From positions 1-35,077 of the forward strand of contig NZ_JBELMH010000031.1 of assembly GCF_042096055.1 (NCBI RefSeq): a stretch of DNA of 35,077 nt. Direction: 5' to 3'. This document shows, piece by piece, positions 7,579 through 15,040 of this stretch. This DNA is from Citreimonas sp042096055 (GTDB taxonomy: Bacteria > Pseudomonadota > Alphaproteobacteria > Rhodobacterales > Rhodobacteraceae). The translations under genes and the position numbers were made by a program. Below the pieces are notes generated by a model. The model was not told the origin of the DNA, ran no database searches, and saw only the letters and a list, made by a program, of their open reading frames with translations. Numbering within the stretch: position 1 is the stretch's first letter; each line of letters opens with the position of its first letter.

Positions 7579-8295
7579 ATGCGCCTGTCCGAACACGGCC
7601 ACAGCCAGGACGAGATCGACCGCCGCCTCGCCGACCCGCCCGGCCGCGGCTACCTGCGCGACGCGGTCTACGGCGCCATCGACGGCGCGGTGACCACCTT
7701 TGCCATCGTCGCGGGCGTCGCCGGCGCGGGGCTGTCGCCCTTCGTGATCGTGGCGCTCGGCCTCGCCAACGTGCTGGCCGACGGATTCTCCATGGCCGCG
7801 GGCAATTACAGCGGCACCAAGGCCGAGCTTGACCAGGTCCGCCGCCTGCGCCGGTTCGAGGCCCGCCACATCGCCCGCCACCCCGAGGGCGAGCGGCGCG
7901 AGCTGCGCGCCATCCTCAAGGCCAAGGGCCTCTCCGGCGAGACGCTGGATTCAGCCGTCGACCAGATCGCCGCCAACCAGGAGATCTGGATCGACACGAT
8001 GATCGAGGGCGAATACGGCCTCGGCAGCACCGACCCGCACCCGACGCACGCGGCCCTCGTGACCTTCGCGGCCTTCCTCGTCGCGGGCATGGTGCCGCTG
8101 CTGCCGTTCCTCGCCGGCATCGCGGACGCGTTCACCCTGTCGGTCTGGCTGACGCTGGCCACGTTCTTCGGCATCGGCGCGATCAAGGCGCGCTGGTCGC
8201 TGACCGCGTGGTGGCGCTCGGGGCTGGAAACGCTGGCGATCGGCGGCCTCGCGGCGGGCATCGCCTACGCCGTGGGGACGCTTTTCAACGCCTGA
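7579..8295 (+). CDS. VIT1/CCC1 family metal transporter
   Basis: A 238-residue inner-membrane protein of the vacuolar iron transporter family, which moves Fe(II) or Mn(II), in bacteria probably out of the cell. The signature is RDAVYGAIDGAVTTFAIVAGVAGAGLSPFVIVALGLANVLADGFSMAAGNY (two helices, about residues 28-78). Then comes a Glu-rich cytoplasmic segment with the metal-binding type of acidic residues (about 80-150), followed by three C-terminal hydrophobic helices. A strong AGGGAGGG ribosome-binding site precedes the ATG. It probably shares a transcript with the YcjX-GNAT-YcjF genes, although the 36-nt gap allows separate control. The metal cannot be decided from sequence. Confidence 0.9.
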   Translation: MRLSEHGHSQDEIDRRLADPPGRGYLRDAVYGAIDGAVTTFAIVAGVAGAGLSPFVIVALGLANVLADGFSMAAGNYSGTKAELDQVRRLRRFEARHIARHPEGERRELRAILKAKGLSGETLDSAVDQIAANQEIWIDTMIEGEYGLGSTDPHPTHAALVTFAAFLVAGMVPLLPFLAGIADAFTLSVWLTLATFFGIGAIKARWSLTAWWRSGLETLAIGGLAAGIAYAVGTLFNA

Positions 8296-8376
8296 TCCGG
8301 GGCGCGTTGCGGGGCCATGTGCTAACGCAAGGTTAATTCGTCTCTGCAAGCCATTGATTTTTCTAGGCCGCCTGCC

Positions 8377-8393
8377 TGTCCCATCGTGGGACA
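8377..8393. promoter_or_regulatory. Perfect 17-bp palindrome upstream of the ileS promoter
   Basis: TGTCCCATCGTGGGACA has seven-base arms and a three-base centre. It lies 20 nt upstream of the predicted ileS -35. It is flanked by imperfect GCCTG/CAGGC repeats. No T-run follows, so an operator is more likely than a terminator. I do not recognise the regulator. Confidence 0.45.
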
Positions 8394-8412
8394 CTCAGGC
8401 GCAGCCCCCCTA

Positions 8413-8441
8413 TGGACCCGTGCCGCCGCCGGGCCTATAAC
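8413..8441 (+). promoter_or_regulatory. Probable ileS promoter
   Basis: TGGACC (8413-8418), 17 nt, TATAAC (8436-8441). The -10 is close to consensus (five of six). The predicted start is around 8448, only about three nucleotides before the ATG of the leader ORF, so the leader mRNA would be nearly leaderless, and the ileS 5' leader would be about 130 nt. Confidence 0.55.
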
Positions 8442-8450
8442 CCCCGCAGC

Positions 8451-8498
8451 ATGACACGGGCTTCGATCATTCTTCGAATTACCGGCCCGGCGCTCTGA
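8451..8498 (+). CDS. Putative Ile-rich leader peptide of ileS
   Basis: A 15-codon ORF encoding MTRASIILRITGPAL, too short for routine gene calling. Three of the five codons 6-10 are isoleucine (ATC ATT CTT CGA ATT). It starts about 10 nt after the -10 box and ends with TGA at 8496-8498, inside the stem of the hairpin at 8488-8512. This is the arrangement of attenuation leader peptides, where stalling at the codons of a scarce amino acid changes downstream folding. Rhizobial trpL is a known case of a leader ORF placed at the very 5' end of its transcript. No good ribosome-binding site precedes it, consistent with leaderless initiation. Chance occurrence cannot be excluded from one sequence. 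Confidence 0.5.
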   Translation: MTRASIILRITGPAL

Positions 8499-8539
8499 TC
8501 CCAGAGCCGCCGGGATAAGGCGCATGGACTGCCCGCGCC
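8488..8539 (+). promoter_or_regulatory. ileS leader hairpins with a mutually exclusive pairing
   Basis: Hairpin 1: GCTCTG (8492-8497) pairs with CAGAGC (8502-8507), loop ATCC, extended by CGGC/GCCG with one bulged C. Hairpin 2: GGCGC (8519-8523) pairs with GCGCC (8535-8539), followed by CCCCTTCT, a poor U-tract. Alternative: CGGCGC (8488-8493) is the exact complement of GCGCCG (8535-8540), so hairpin 1 and the long-range pairing exclude each other. In DNA this GC-rich such pairings arise easily, so this is suggestive only. Confidence 0.4.
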
Positions 8540-8579
8540 GCCCCTTCTGCCCAATTCAAAGCCCCCGAGGATCCCCGCG

Positions 8580-11413
8580 ATGCCCGCCGAGACGCCCGAT
8601 TACAAAGACACGCTGAACCTGCCCAAGACCGACTTCCCGATGCGCGCCGGCCTGCCCAAGCGCGAGCCCGGCTGGCTGGCCCGCTGGGACGAGATCGGCG
8701 TCTACCAGAAGCTGCGCGAGAAAGCCGCCGAGGCCGAGGCGGCGGGCACGCCCCGCCCGCCCTTCACCCTGCACGACGGCCCTCCCTACGCGAACGGCCA
8801 CCTCCATATCGGCCACGCGCTGAACAAGACGATCAAGGACATGATCGTCCGCAGCCACCAGATGATGGGCCATGACAGCCGCTACATCCCCGGCTGGGAC
8901 TGCCACGGCCTGCCCATCGAATGGAAGATCGAGCAGCAGTACCGCGAGAAGGGCCAGGACAAGGACCAGGTCGACATCGTCGACTTCCGCCAGGAATGCC
9001 GCCGCTTCGCCGAGCACTGGATCGACATCCAGCGCGAGGAATTCAAGCGCATCGGCATCACCGGCACGTGGGACCGGCCTTACCTCACGATGGACTTCCG
9101 GGCCGAGCGCATCATCGCCGAGGACTTCCAGAAGTTCCTGATGTCCGGCGTGGTCTACCAGGGCTCGAAACCCGTCATGTGGTCGCCGGTCGAGAAGACC
9201 GCGCTGGCCGAGGCCGAGGTCGAGTACCACGACCACAAGAGCCACACGATCTGGGTGCCCTTCCCGGTCGTGTCGGGCGGCGACGCGCCCATCGCCGACG
9301 GCGAGGACGACGACTGGGCCGGCGCGGACCAGAGCCTCGCCGCCGCCGACCTGATGGGCGCCAAGGTGGTGATCTGGACCACCACGCCCTGGACCATCCC
9401 GTCGAACCGCGCGGTCGCCTACAACCCCGACATCGACTACGGCCTCTACGAGGTCACCGGCCGGCCCGAGGAATGCTGGGCGCAGGTCGGCGACCGCTAC
9501 GTGATCGCCGACACGCTGGCCGCCGAGGTGATGGGCAAGGCGCGGCTCGACGACGGCATGTGGCGGCGCGTCCGCGCCGTGACCCCGGTCGAGCTGTCGA
9601 CCATGACCATGGCCCACCCCCTGCGCGGCGNNNNNNNNNNNNNNNNNNNNNNNNNNNNNNNNNNNNNNNNNNNNNNNNNNNNNNNNNNNNNNNNNNNNNN
9701 NNNNNNNNNNNNNNNNNNNNNNNNNNNNNNAATGGCGGGCTGCTCGCCCGCGGACGGATGACGCACAGCTACCCGCATTCCTGGCGCTCGAAGGCGCCGG
9801 TCATCTACCGCAACACGCCGCAATGGTTCGCCGCGATCGACCGCGCGGTCGGCGACGGGCAGGACACCTACGGCACCACGATCCGCGAACGCGCCCTGCG
9901 CTCGATCGACGAGCTGGTGACCTGGACACCGAAGACCGGCCGCAACCGCCTGCACTCGATGATCGAGAACCGGCCTGACTGGGTCCTGTCGCGCCAGCGC
10001 GCCTGGGGCGTGCCGCTGACCTGCTTCACGAAGAAGGGCGCGCTGCCCACGGACGAAGACTTCCTGCTGCGCGACCCGGCCGTGAACCAGCGCATCCTCG
10101 ACGCGTTCGAGACCGAGGGCGCCGACGCCTGGTACAAGCCCGGCGCCAAGGAACGCTTCCTCGGCAACGACCACGACTCCGAGCAGTGGGAACAGGTCTT
10201 CGACATTCTCGACGTGTGGTTCGACAGCGGCTCGACCCACGCCTTCGTGCTGCGCGACCGCGAGGACGGCACCGTGGACGGCATCGCCGACGTCTACATG
10301 GAGGGCACCGACCAGCACCGCGGCTGGTTCCATTCGTCGATGCTGCAGGCCTGCGGCACGATCGGCCGCGCGCCCTATCGCAACGTGGTGACGCACGGCT
10401 TCACGCTCGACGAGAAGGGCAACAAGATGTCCAAGTCGCTGGGCAACATCACCGCCCCCGAGGAGGTGATAAACCAGTACGGCGCCGACATCCTGCGGCT
10501 CTGGGTGGCGCAGGCGGACTACACCGCCGACCAGCGCATCGGGCCCGAGATCCTGAAGGGCACCGCCGACGGCTATCGTCGTCTGCGCAACACGCTGCGC
10601 TTCATGCTGGGCGCGCTGGGGCATTTCCGCGAGGGTGATCGCGTCGACGCCGCGGACATGCCCGAACTGGAACGCTGGGTGCTGCACCGCCTGGCCGAGC
10701 TCGACGACGTGGTGCGCAAGGGCTACGCCGCCTTCGACTTCCAGGGCGTGTTCCAGCAGTTGTTCAACTTCTGCACGGTCGAGCTGTCGGCGTTCTACTT
10801 CGACATCCGCAAGGACGCGCTCTACTGCGACGGCGACACGGCCCGCCGCCGCGCCGCACGCACGGTGATGGACCTCCTGTTCCACCGCCTGACCACGTGG
10901 CTGGCGCCGATCCTGGTCTTCACCACCGAAGAGGTCTGGCTCGAGCGCTTCGGCGAAAACGCGGGCTCGATCCACCTGCAGGACATGCCGCACACGCCCG
11001 CAGATTGGCGGGACGAGCCGCTGGCCGCCAAGTGGGCGATGGTGCGCCGCGCGCGCCGCGTGGTGACCGCAGCGCTCGAGGTGCAGCGCACCGACAAGGT
11101 GATCGGCGCCAGCCTCGAGGCCGCGCCGGTGGTCCACGTGCGCGAGGCCGAGATGCTGGAGGCGCTGCGCTCGGTCGCGTTCGAGGACGTGTGCATCACC
11201 TCGGACATCCAGCTGACCGGCGACCCGATGCCGTCCGAGGCGTTCCGCCTGCCCGAGACCGAGGGCGTCGGCGTCGTCTTCGAGCGGGCCGAAGGCGACA
11301 AGTGCCAGCGCTGCTGGAAGATCCTGCCGGACGTGGGCCGCCATGCGCATCCCGGCACTTGCGCGCGTTGCGACGCCGCGCTGGAATCGACGGAGGCCGC
11401 GCACGCCGGCTGA
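8580..11413 (+). CDS. ileS: Isoleucyl-tRNA synthetase (interrupted by an assembly gap)
   Basis: Class Ia synthetase charging tRNA-Ile. The N-terminal half has the ATP-binding HIGH motif at residues 76-79 (PPYANGHLHIGHALNKTIKDM). The C-terminal half has KMSKS (bases 10424-10438) in EKGNKMSKSLGNI and a terminal zinc finger with CQRCW...CARC. About 350 codons lie before the 100-N gap and 560 after, roughly 910 in total, against about 930-1000 for the family. The missing piece falls in the CP1 editing domain, where the family's HTAPGHG motif belongs. The halves lie in different frames only because the gap length is a placeholder: a true length of 2 modulo 3 restores the frame. GAGG at 8567-8570 serves as ribosome-binding site. 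The leader upstream looks regulatory. I see no sign of a pseudogene. Confidence 0.95.
9631..9730. other. Assembly gap (100 N) inside ileS
   Basis: A run of exactly 100 N, a scaffold placeholder. The flanks encode HPLRG on the left and GGLLARGRMTHSYPHSWR on the right, both regular IleS sequence. Compared with the family, more than 33 codons are missing, so the real gap is probably longer than 100 nt. Confidence 0.95.
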
Positions 11414-11417
11414 CAAC

Positions 11418-11441
11418 GCCGGGGGCCGCGAGGCTCCCGGC
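11418..11441 (+). terminator. Stable hairpin directly after the ileS stop
   Basis: GCCGGGGGCC and GGCTCCCGGC form a ten-pair stem (one G-T) closed by the GNRA-like loop GCGA, four bases after the ileS TGA. No T-run follows, so termination may need Rho or the second hairpin at 11472; it may also protect the mRNA 3' end. Confidence 0.4.
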
Positions 11442-11471
11442 CCCGGCCGCTCAAAGCCTTCGAAAACGAAA

Positions 11472-11494
11472 AACGCCCGCCAATGGCGGGCGTT
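11472..11494 (-). terminator. Intrinsic terminator of rpsO, shared with ileS
   Basis: A perfect ten-base stem AACGCCCGCC/GGCGGGCGTT with a three-base loop. On the minus strand it is followed by TTTTTCGTTTT, a classic terminator tail for rpsO. On the plus strand the tail is GTTGTCGTCTTC, weaker, so it may also stop ileS transcripts. Confidence 0.85.
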
Positions 11495-11517
11495 GTCGTC
11501 TTCGCGTCCGGCCGGTC

Positions 11518-11787
11518 TTAGCGGCGGATGCCCAGGCGCTGGATCAGCTCGCGGTAGCGGCCTTCGTCCTTCGCGCGCAGGTAGTCCAGCAGCTTGCGGC
11601 GCTGTGCGACCAGCTTCAGAAGGCCACGGCGCGAGTGGTTGTCCTTCTTGTGCGTCTTGAAGTGCTCGGTCAGCGTCGCGATGCGGTTGGTCAGGATCGC
11701 GACCTGCACCTCGGGGGAACCGGTATCGCCCTCTTTCGTGGCGAAGTCCTTCATGACGCGCTGTTTTTCTTCGGCAGTGATCGACAT
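11518..11787 (-). CDS. rpsO: 30S ribosomal protein S15
   Basis: An 89-residue S15, the primary 16S rRNA-binding protein that organises the platform of the small subunit. The start MSITAEEKQRVMKDFATKEGDTGSPEVQVA is diagnostic, as are the rRNA-binding HFKTHKKDNHSRRGLLKLVAQRRKLLDYL and the end LIQRLGIRR. AAGGAGATCCCCG lies just before the ATG at 11787, a strong ribosome-binding site. A much longer frame that runs upstream through the RTX gene is open only by chance. The 5' region (11788-11963) may hold an S15 autoregulatory site as in other bacteria, but I could not identify one. A perfect-stem terminator follows at 11472-11494. Confidence 0.98.
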   Translation of the reverse strand: MSITAEEKQRVMKDFATKEGDTGSPEVQVAILTNRIATLTEHFKTHKKDNHSRRGLLKLVAQRRKLLDYLRAKDEGRYRELIQRLGIRR

Positions 11788-11963
11788 CGGGGATCTCCTT
11801 GTCAGGTTCGAGTGACGGCACGAGCCGGGATGTCGTCCAGCAAGGCCCAGAAAAGTCGCGCAACCGTGTGTCCGGCCGACGCGAAGCCGCAGCGTGCAGG
11901 TCGCACGACGCGGATGCGTGCAGTTAGACGATTCGGCTGCGCGGCGAAAGAGGTTTCGCGCCG

Positions 11964-13047
11964 CTATCCGGCCAGCAGCAGGCCGGCCTCGGCCTCGCCG
12001 ATCAGCACCAGGTCGGCGAGCGCGGGCGCGTCGGCCGTGGCCAGCACCGACACGACCGCGCCGTCTATCAGGATCTCGGTCCGGGTCGGGTCGTCGGCAC
12101 TGGCGCGCAGTTCGACCTGCGGCGCCTCGGCGGCGCTGTCGTCGTAGAGGATGACGATCCGGTCCTCGTCCGGGTCGAAATCCATCAGCTGCGCGGCACA
12201 TGGGTCCTCGATCCCCTCGGCAGGCGCCTGCAGCCAGTCGCCCAGCATGATCAGGTCGGCGCCCGCGCCGCCGGTCAGCACGTCGCCGCGCCCCGCGACC
12301 AGCGTGTCGTCGCCGTCGTGACCGTTGAGGTAGTCGACCGCCGGCGCGTCGCCGTCGTCCTGGCCNNNNNNNNNNNNNNNNNNNNNNNNNNNNNNNNNNN
12401 NNNNNNNNNNNNNNNNNNNNNNNNNNNNNNNNNNNNNNNNNNNNNNNNNNNNNNNNNNNNNNNNNCAGCCGGTCGTCGCCGCCCTGCCCGTGCAGCGTGT
12501 CGTCGTCGGCGCCGCCGTCCAGCCAGTCGGCACCGTCACCGCCGGCAAGAGAATCGTCGCCGTCGAGGCCGGACAGCACGTCGTCGCCGCCATGCCCGCC
12601 TAGCACGTCGTGGCTGCCGCCGCCGACGATCGAATCGGCGCCGTCGCCCCCCTCCAGGATCAGCGGGATCGTCGTCGACAGATCGTGCGGCCAGTCGCCC
12701 GAACCTTCGCCGGTCGCGGCATCGTCCGCGGCGTCAAGCCAGCTCGCGCCAGTATCGGACCAATCCGCGTCTGGCGCGTCGTCGGGCCATTGATCGTCGG
12801 GTAATCCGTCACCGGCCGCGCCGTCGTCGTCAGACCCGTCCGTCGCGCCATCCATGAAATCGAGGATGCCGAGCTGCGCCAGAAGAGAGGTGTTGCCGGA
12901 CCCGCCGCTTTCTTCGGGCTCGTCGTCTTCGCCCTCGGGCGCGGTGGCGAAATCGTCGTCGTCGTCCTCACTGGATCCCGCGGAAAGCGCCACGAAGGAT
13001 CCCGCGGCCAAGGCACTGAGCAATCCGGCAAACAAAAGCATCGGCAC
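11964..13047 (-). CDS. Acidic RTX-repeat calcium-binding protein (gap inside)
   Basis: Begins MPMLLFAGLLSALAAGSFVALSAG, an uncleaved-signal or anchor-like hydrophobic N-terminus, then a strongly acidic Asp/Glu/Gly region to about residue 130. Nonapeptide RTX repeats follow (GGDGADSIVGG, GGHGGDDVLSG, LDGDDSLAGGDGADWLDGGADDDTLHGQGGDDRL), which wind into a calcium-stabilised beta roll. After the 100-N gap in the repeats the other frame continues with GHDGDDTLVAGRGDVLTGGAGADLIMLGDW and a C-terminal domain ending EAGLLLAG. A gap length divisible by three restores one frame. RTX proteins are usually type I secretion substrates; the N-terminal hydrophobic segment is unusual for those, although small proteins of this build are frequent in Rhodobacteraceae. 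No secretion genes lie nearby. Ribosome-binding site AAGGGTG. Confidence 0.85.
12366..12465. other. Assembly gap (100 N) inside the RTX repeats
   Basis: Exactly 100 N. Both flanks encode glycine/aspartate-rich repeats, so the break is probably where near-identical repeats could not be resolved. Repeat number and true protein length are unknown. Confidence 0.95.
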
Positions 13048-13141
13048 ACACCCTTAACAAATGATGCATGATCCCCGAGCTTTCGTTCGAAATCAACGTC
13101 TTTCGCGAACGAGGGTAAACCGTGACGCCGCCGCGGGGTGC

Positions 13142-13438
13142 TCAGTCCGGCCGGATGGTCTGGATCTCGCTGATCACCTGCGTCGCGAAAGCGCCGAGGA
13201 TCGGGATGAACTCGACCTGCGACAGAAGCACAACGAGCACCGAAACCAGGCTCGACGCGCCGATGACCGTGCCCAGGCCGAACGCAAGGCCGCGCAGGAA
13301 CTGGAACCACAGCAGCCGCGTCGTCGAGTTGTGGATGCGCACGAAGCGGTGGCTGTTGAGGCGCGCGAACTCGGCCCGAAGTGCGCGCATGTCGCGCGCC
13401 AGGTCGATCTCGGCCTGCCGGTCATTGTGCTTGTGCAT
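13142..13438 (-). CDS. DUF5665 family small membrane protein
   Basis: A 98-residue protein of the DUF5665 type. The N-terminal half is a charged helix (AEIDLARDMRALRAEFARLNSHRFVRIHNS), followed by one or two hydrophobic stretches, LLWFQFLRGLAFGLGTVIGASSLVSVLVVLLSQVEFIPILG, which should sit in the inner membrane. Function unknown. I prefer the ATG at 13438, which has TGAGG six to seven bases upstream; an ATG at 13453 would add five residues and overlap the DUF1643 stop. It is cotranscribed with the DUF1643 gene just upstream, whose last codons supply its ribosome-binding site. I do not see a terminator between it and the RTX gene, although 94 nt separate them. Confidence 0.85.
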   Translation of the reverse strand: MHKHNDRQAEIDLARDMRALRAEFARLNSHRFVRIHNSTTRLLWFQFLRGLAFGLGTVIGASSLVSVLVVLLSQVEFIPILGAFATQVISEIQTIRPD

Positions 13439-13445
13439 CGGCGCC

Positions 13446-13964
13446 TCAGGCATCGGCCGGCTCCGGCAGCTCGAACGGCAGCAGCGGCGCGTCGTTGCGC
13501 ACATAAAGCGGATGGCGCGGATGCCCGTCGCGGGTCAGGCCTAGGTGGCGCACGTCGCCGCGCAGCAGCGGTGCGACCTGCGCCGCGCGGCCGAGGAACG
13601 CGCCGTGCACGCCCCAGGCGGCGATGGTCAGCGCGGCACGACCCGACCAGTCGCGCAGCAGCGCGTCGGTCTCGGGTCCGACGGGTTCGCCGGCGCGGCG
13701 CAGGTCCGAGGGCCGCGTCGCGCGCCAGGCGAACAGGTTCGCGATGCGCACGCCGCCGAACCCCAGCCGCGCGGCGCGGCGCTGGCACCGCTCGATCGTT
13801 GGATCGTTGCGCTCTTCTGTGGCGCTCGAAGGGTTGAGCATCACGAAAAGCACCTCGTCCCCGGACGGGTCCCAGGTGCGCCGCAGCCCGTAGCGATAGT
13901 GCATGCAGGGTGAATAATAGGCCGCGCTCGTCTGCGCATCCCCGGTAAACGTGCGTTCGATCAT
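13446..13964 (-). CDS. DUF1643 family protein
   Basis: A 172-residue cytoplasmic protein recognisable by YRYGLRRTWDPSGDEVLFVMLNPSSATEERNDPTIERCQRRAARLGFGGVRIANLFAWRAT, the DUF1643 core (about residues 23-83). The second half has the AAWGVHGAFLGRAAQV and CHLGLT-like (RHLGLTRDGHPRHPLY) motifs. The family fold and catalytic role are not established; it is common in bacteria and phages. It starts 90 nt from the divergent dehydratase gene and is followed by the DUF5665 gene. The start ATG at 13964 gives the family length. Confidence 0.9.
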   Translation of the reverse strand: MIERTFTGDAQTSAAYYSPCMHYRYGLRRTWDPSGDEVLFVMLNPSSATEERNDPTIERCQRRAARLGFGGVRIANLFAWRATRPSDLRRAGEPVGPETDALLRDWSGRAALTIAAWGVHGAFLGRAAQVAPLLRGDVRHLGLTRDGHPRHPLYVRNDAPLLPFELPEPADA

Positions 13965-13992
13965 GCGTCAAGGGTGGGGCAACCGCGGACAG

Positions 13993-14024
13993 TTGACAAG
14001 TCGCGGACGTCCCTGCCCTATCGC
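13993..14024 (+). promoter_or_regulatory. Possible promoter of the dehydratase gene
   Basis: A perfect -35 TTGACA (13993-13998) lies upstream of the dehydratase. The best -10 candidate, TATCGC at 14019-14024, is 20 nt away, longer than the preferred 17, so only the -35 is convincing. Confidence 0.4.
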
Positions 14025-14054
14025 GGCGCCTTGAACCGCAGCAGGAATGACCCG

Positions 14055-15026
14055 ATGGACATCGCGATGATCGAAGCCGCAGCAGGCCGCCTTGCGGGGC
14101 ACGCGCTGCGCACGCCCCTGCTTCACGCGCCGGGGCTGGACGCGATCGCCGGCCGGCGCGTTCTGGTCAAGGCGGAATGCCTGCAGCACACCGGCAGCTT
14201 CAAGTTCCGCGGCGGCTGGTCGGCCATTTCGGCGCTGGGGCCCGCGGCCCGCGCACGCGGCGTGCTGGCGTTCTCGTCCGGCAACCACGCACAGGGCGTG
14301 GCGCGGGCGGCGCTGGCGCACGGCGTGCCGGCGGTGATCCTGATGCCGTCCGACGCGCCGCGCGCCAAGATCGAGGGCACCCGCGCGCTGAGCGCCGAGG
14401 TGATCCTCTACGACCGCGCGACGCAGGACCGCGACGCCTTGGGCGACGAACTGGCCCGCGAGCGCGGCCTGACGCTGGTGAAGCCCTTCGACGAGCCGCA
14501 GGTGATCGCGGGCCAGGGCACCACCGGCCTCGAGATCGCCGAACAGGCGGCCGAAGCCGGCGCGACCGAGGCCGAGGTCCTGGTCTGCTGCGGCGGCGGC
14601 GGGCTGACCTCGGGGATCGCGCTGGCGCTCGAGGCGCGCGCGCCGGGCTTCACCGTGCGCCCGGTCGAGCCCGAGGGCTTCGACGACGTCACGCGCTCGC
14701 TGGTCTCGGGGCAGATCGAGCGCAACGCCGCCGGGTCCGGCGGGCTCTGCGACGCGATCCTGACGCCCGCGCCGGGCAACATCACCTTCCCGATCATGCA
14801 GCGGCTGTGCGGTGCCGGCGTCGTTGTCAGCGACGACGACGCGCTGCGTGCCATGGCCGCGGCGTTCCGGCACCTGCGCATCGTGGCAGAACCGGGCGGC
14901 GCCGTGGCGTTGGCCGCGGCGCTGTTCCACGGCGCCGCGCTGAACGCGGACACGGTGATCGTGACGGTGTCCGGCGGCAACGTCGATCCGGAGGTCTTCG
15001 CGCGGGCGCTCGAACGCGGGGTCTGA
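14055..15026 (+). CDS. PLP-dependent threonine/serine dehydratase family enzyme
   Basis: A 323-residue fold-type II PLP enzyme that deaminates serine or threonine (or a related hydroxy amino acid) to the keto acid. The Schiff-base lysine lies in TGSFKFRGG, the substrate-binding loop is SSGNHAQGVA, and the phosphate-binding loop is GGGGLTSG. There is no C-terminal ACT regulatory domain, so it is not a classical full-length IlvA but the short form that includes catabolic TdcB, serine racemase and hydroxyaspartate dehydratase. Sequence alone cannot pick the substrate. The start ATG at 14055 has AGGA upstream. It stands alone on the plus strand, convergent to the deacylase gene with 14 nt between stops. 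Confidence 0.9.
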   Translation: MDIAMIEAAAGRLAGHALRTPLLHAPGLDAIAGRRVLVKAECLQHTGSFKFRGGWSAISALGPAARARGVLAFSSGNHAQGVARAALAHGVPAVILMPSDAPRAKIEGTRALSAEVILYDRATQDRDALGDELARERGLTLVKPFDEPQVIAGQGTTGLEIAEQAAEAGATEAEVLVCCGGGGLTSGIALALEARAPGFTVRPVEPEGFDDVTRSLVSGQIERNAAGSGGLCDAILTPAPGNITFPIMQRLCGAGVVVSDDDALRAMAAAFRHLRIVAEPGGAVALAAALFHGAALNADTVIVTVSGGNVDPEVFARALERGV

Positions 15027-15040
15027 GCGCGCCTTAACAC

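Noticed and set aside
8296..8579. T-box riboswitch before ileS
   Set aside because: No T-box consensus and no specifier-loop architecture; T-boxes are essentially absent from alphaproteobacteria. The Ile-rich leader ORF explains the region better.
8580..11413. ileS as a frameshifted pseudogene
   Set aside because: The frame change coincides exactly with the 100-N placeholder and all visible motifs are intact.
12366..13047. RTX gene read continuously into rpsO as one protein
   Set aside because: The frame stays open by chance past the N run, but the downstream repeats and C-terminal domain lie in a different frame with their own stop at 11964, and rpsO has its own start and strong ribosome-binding site.
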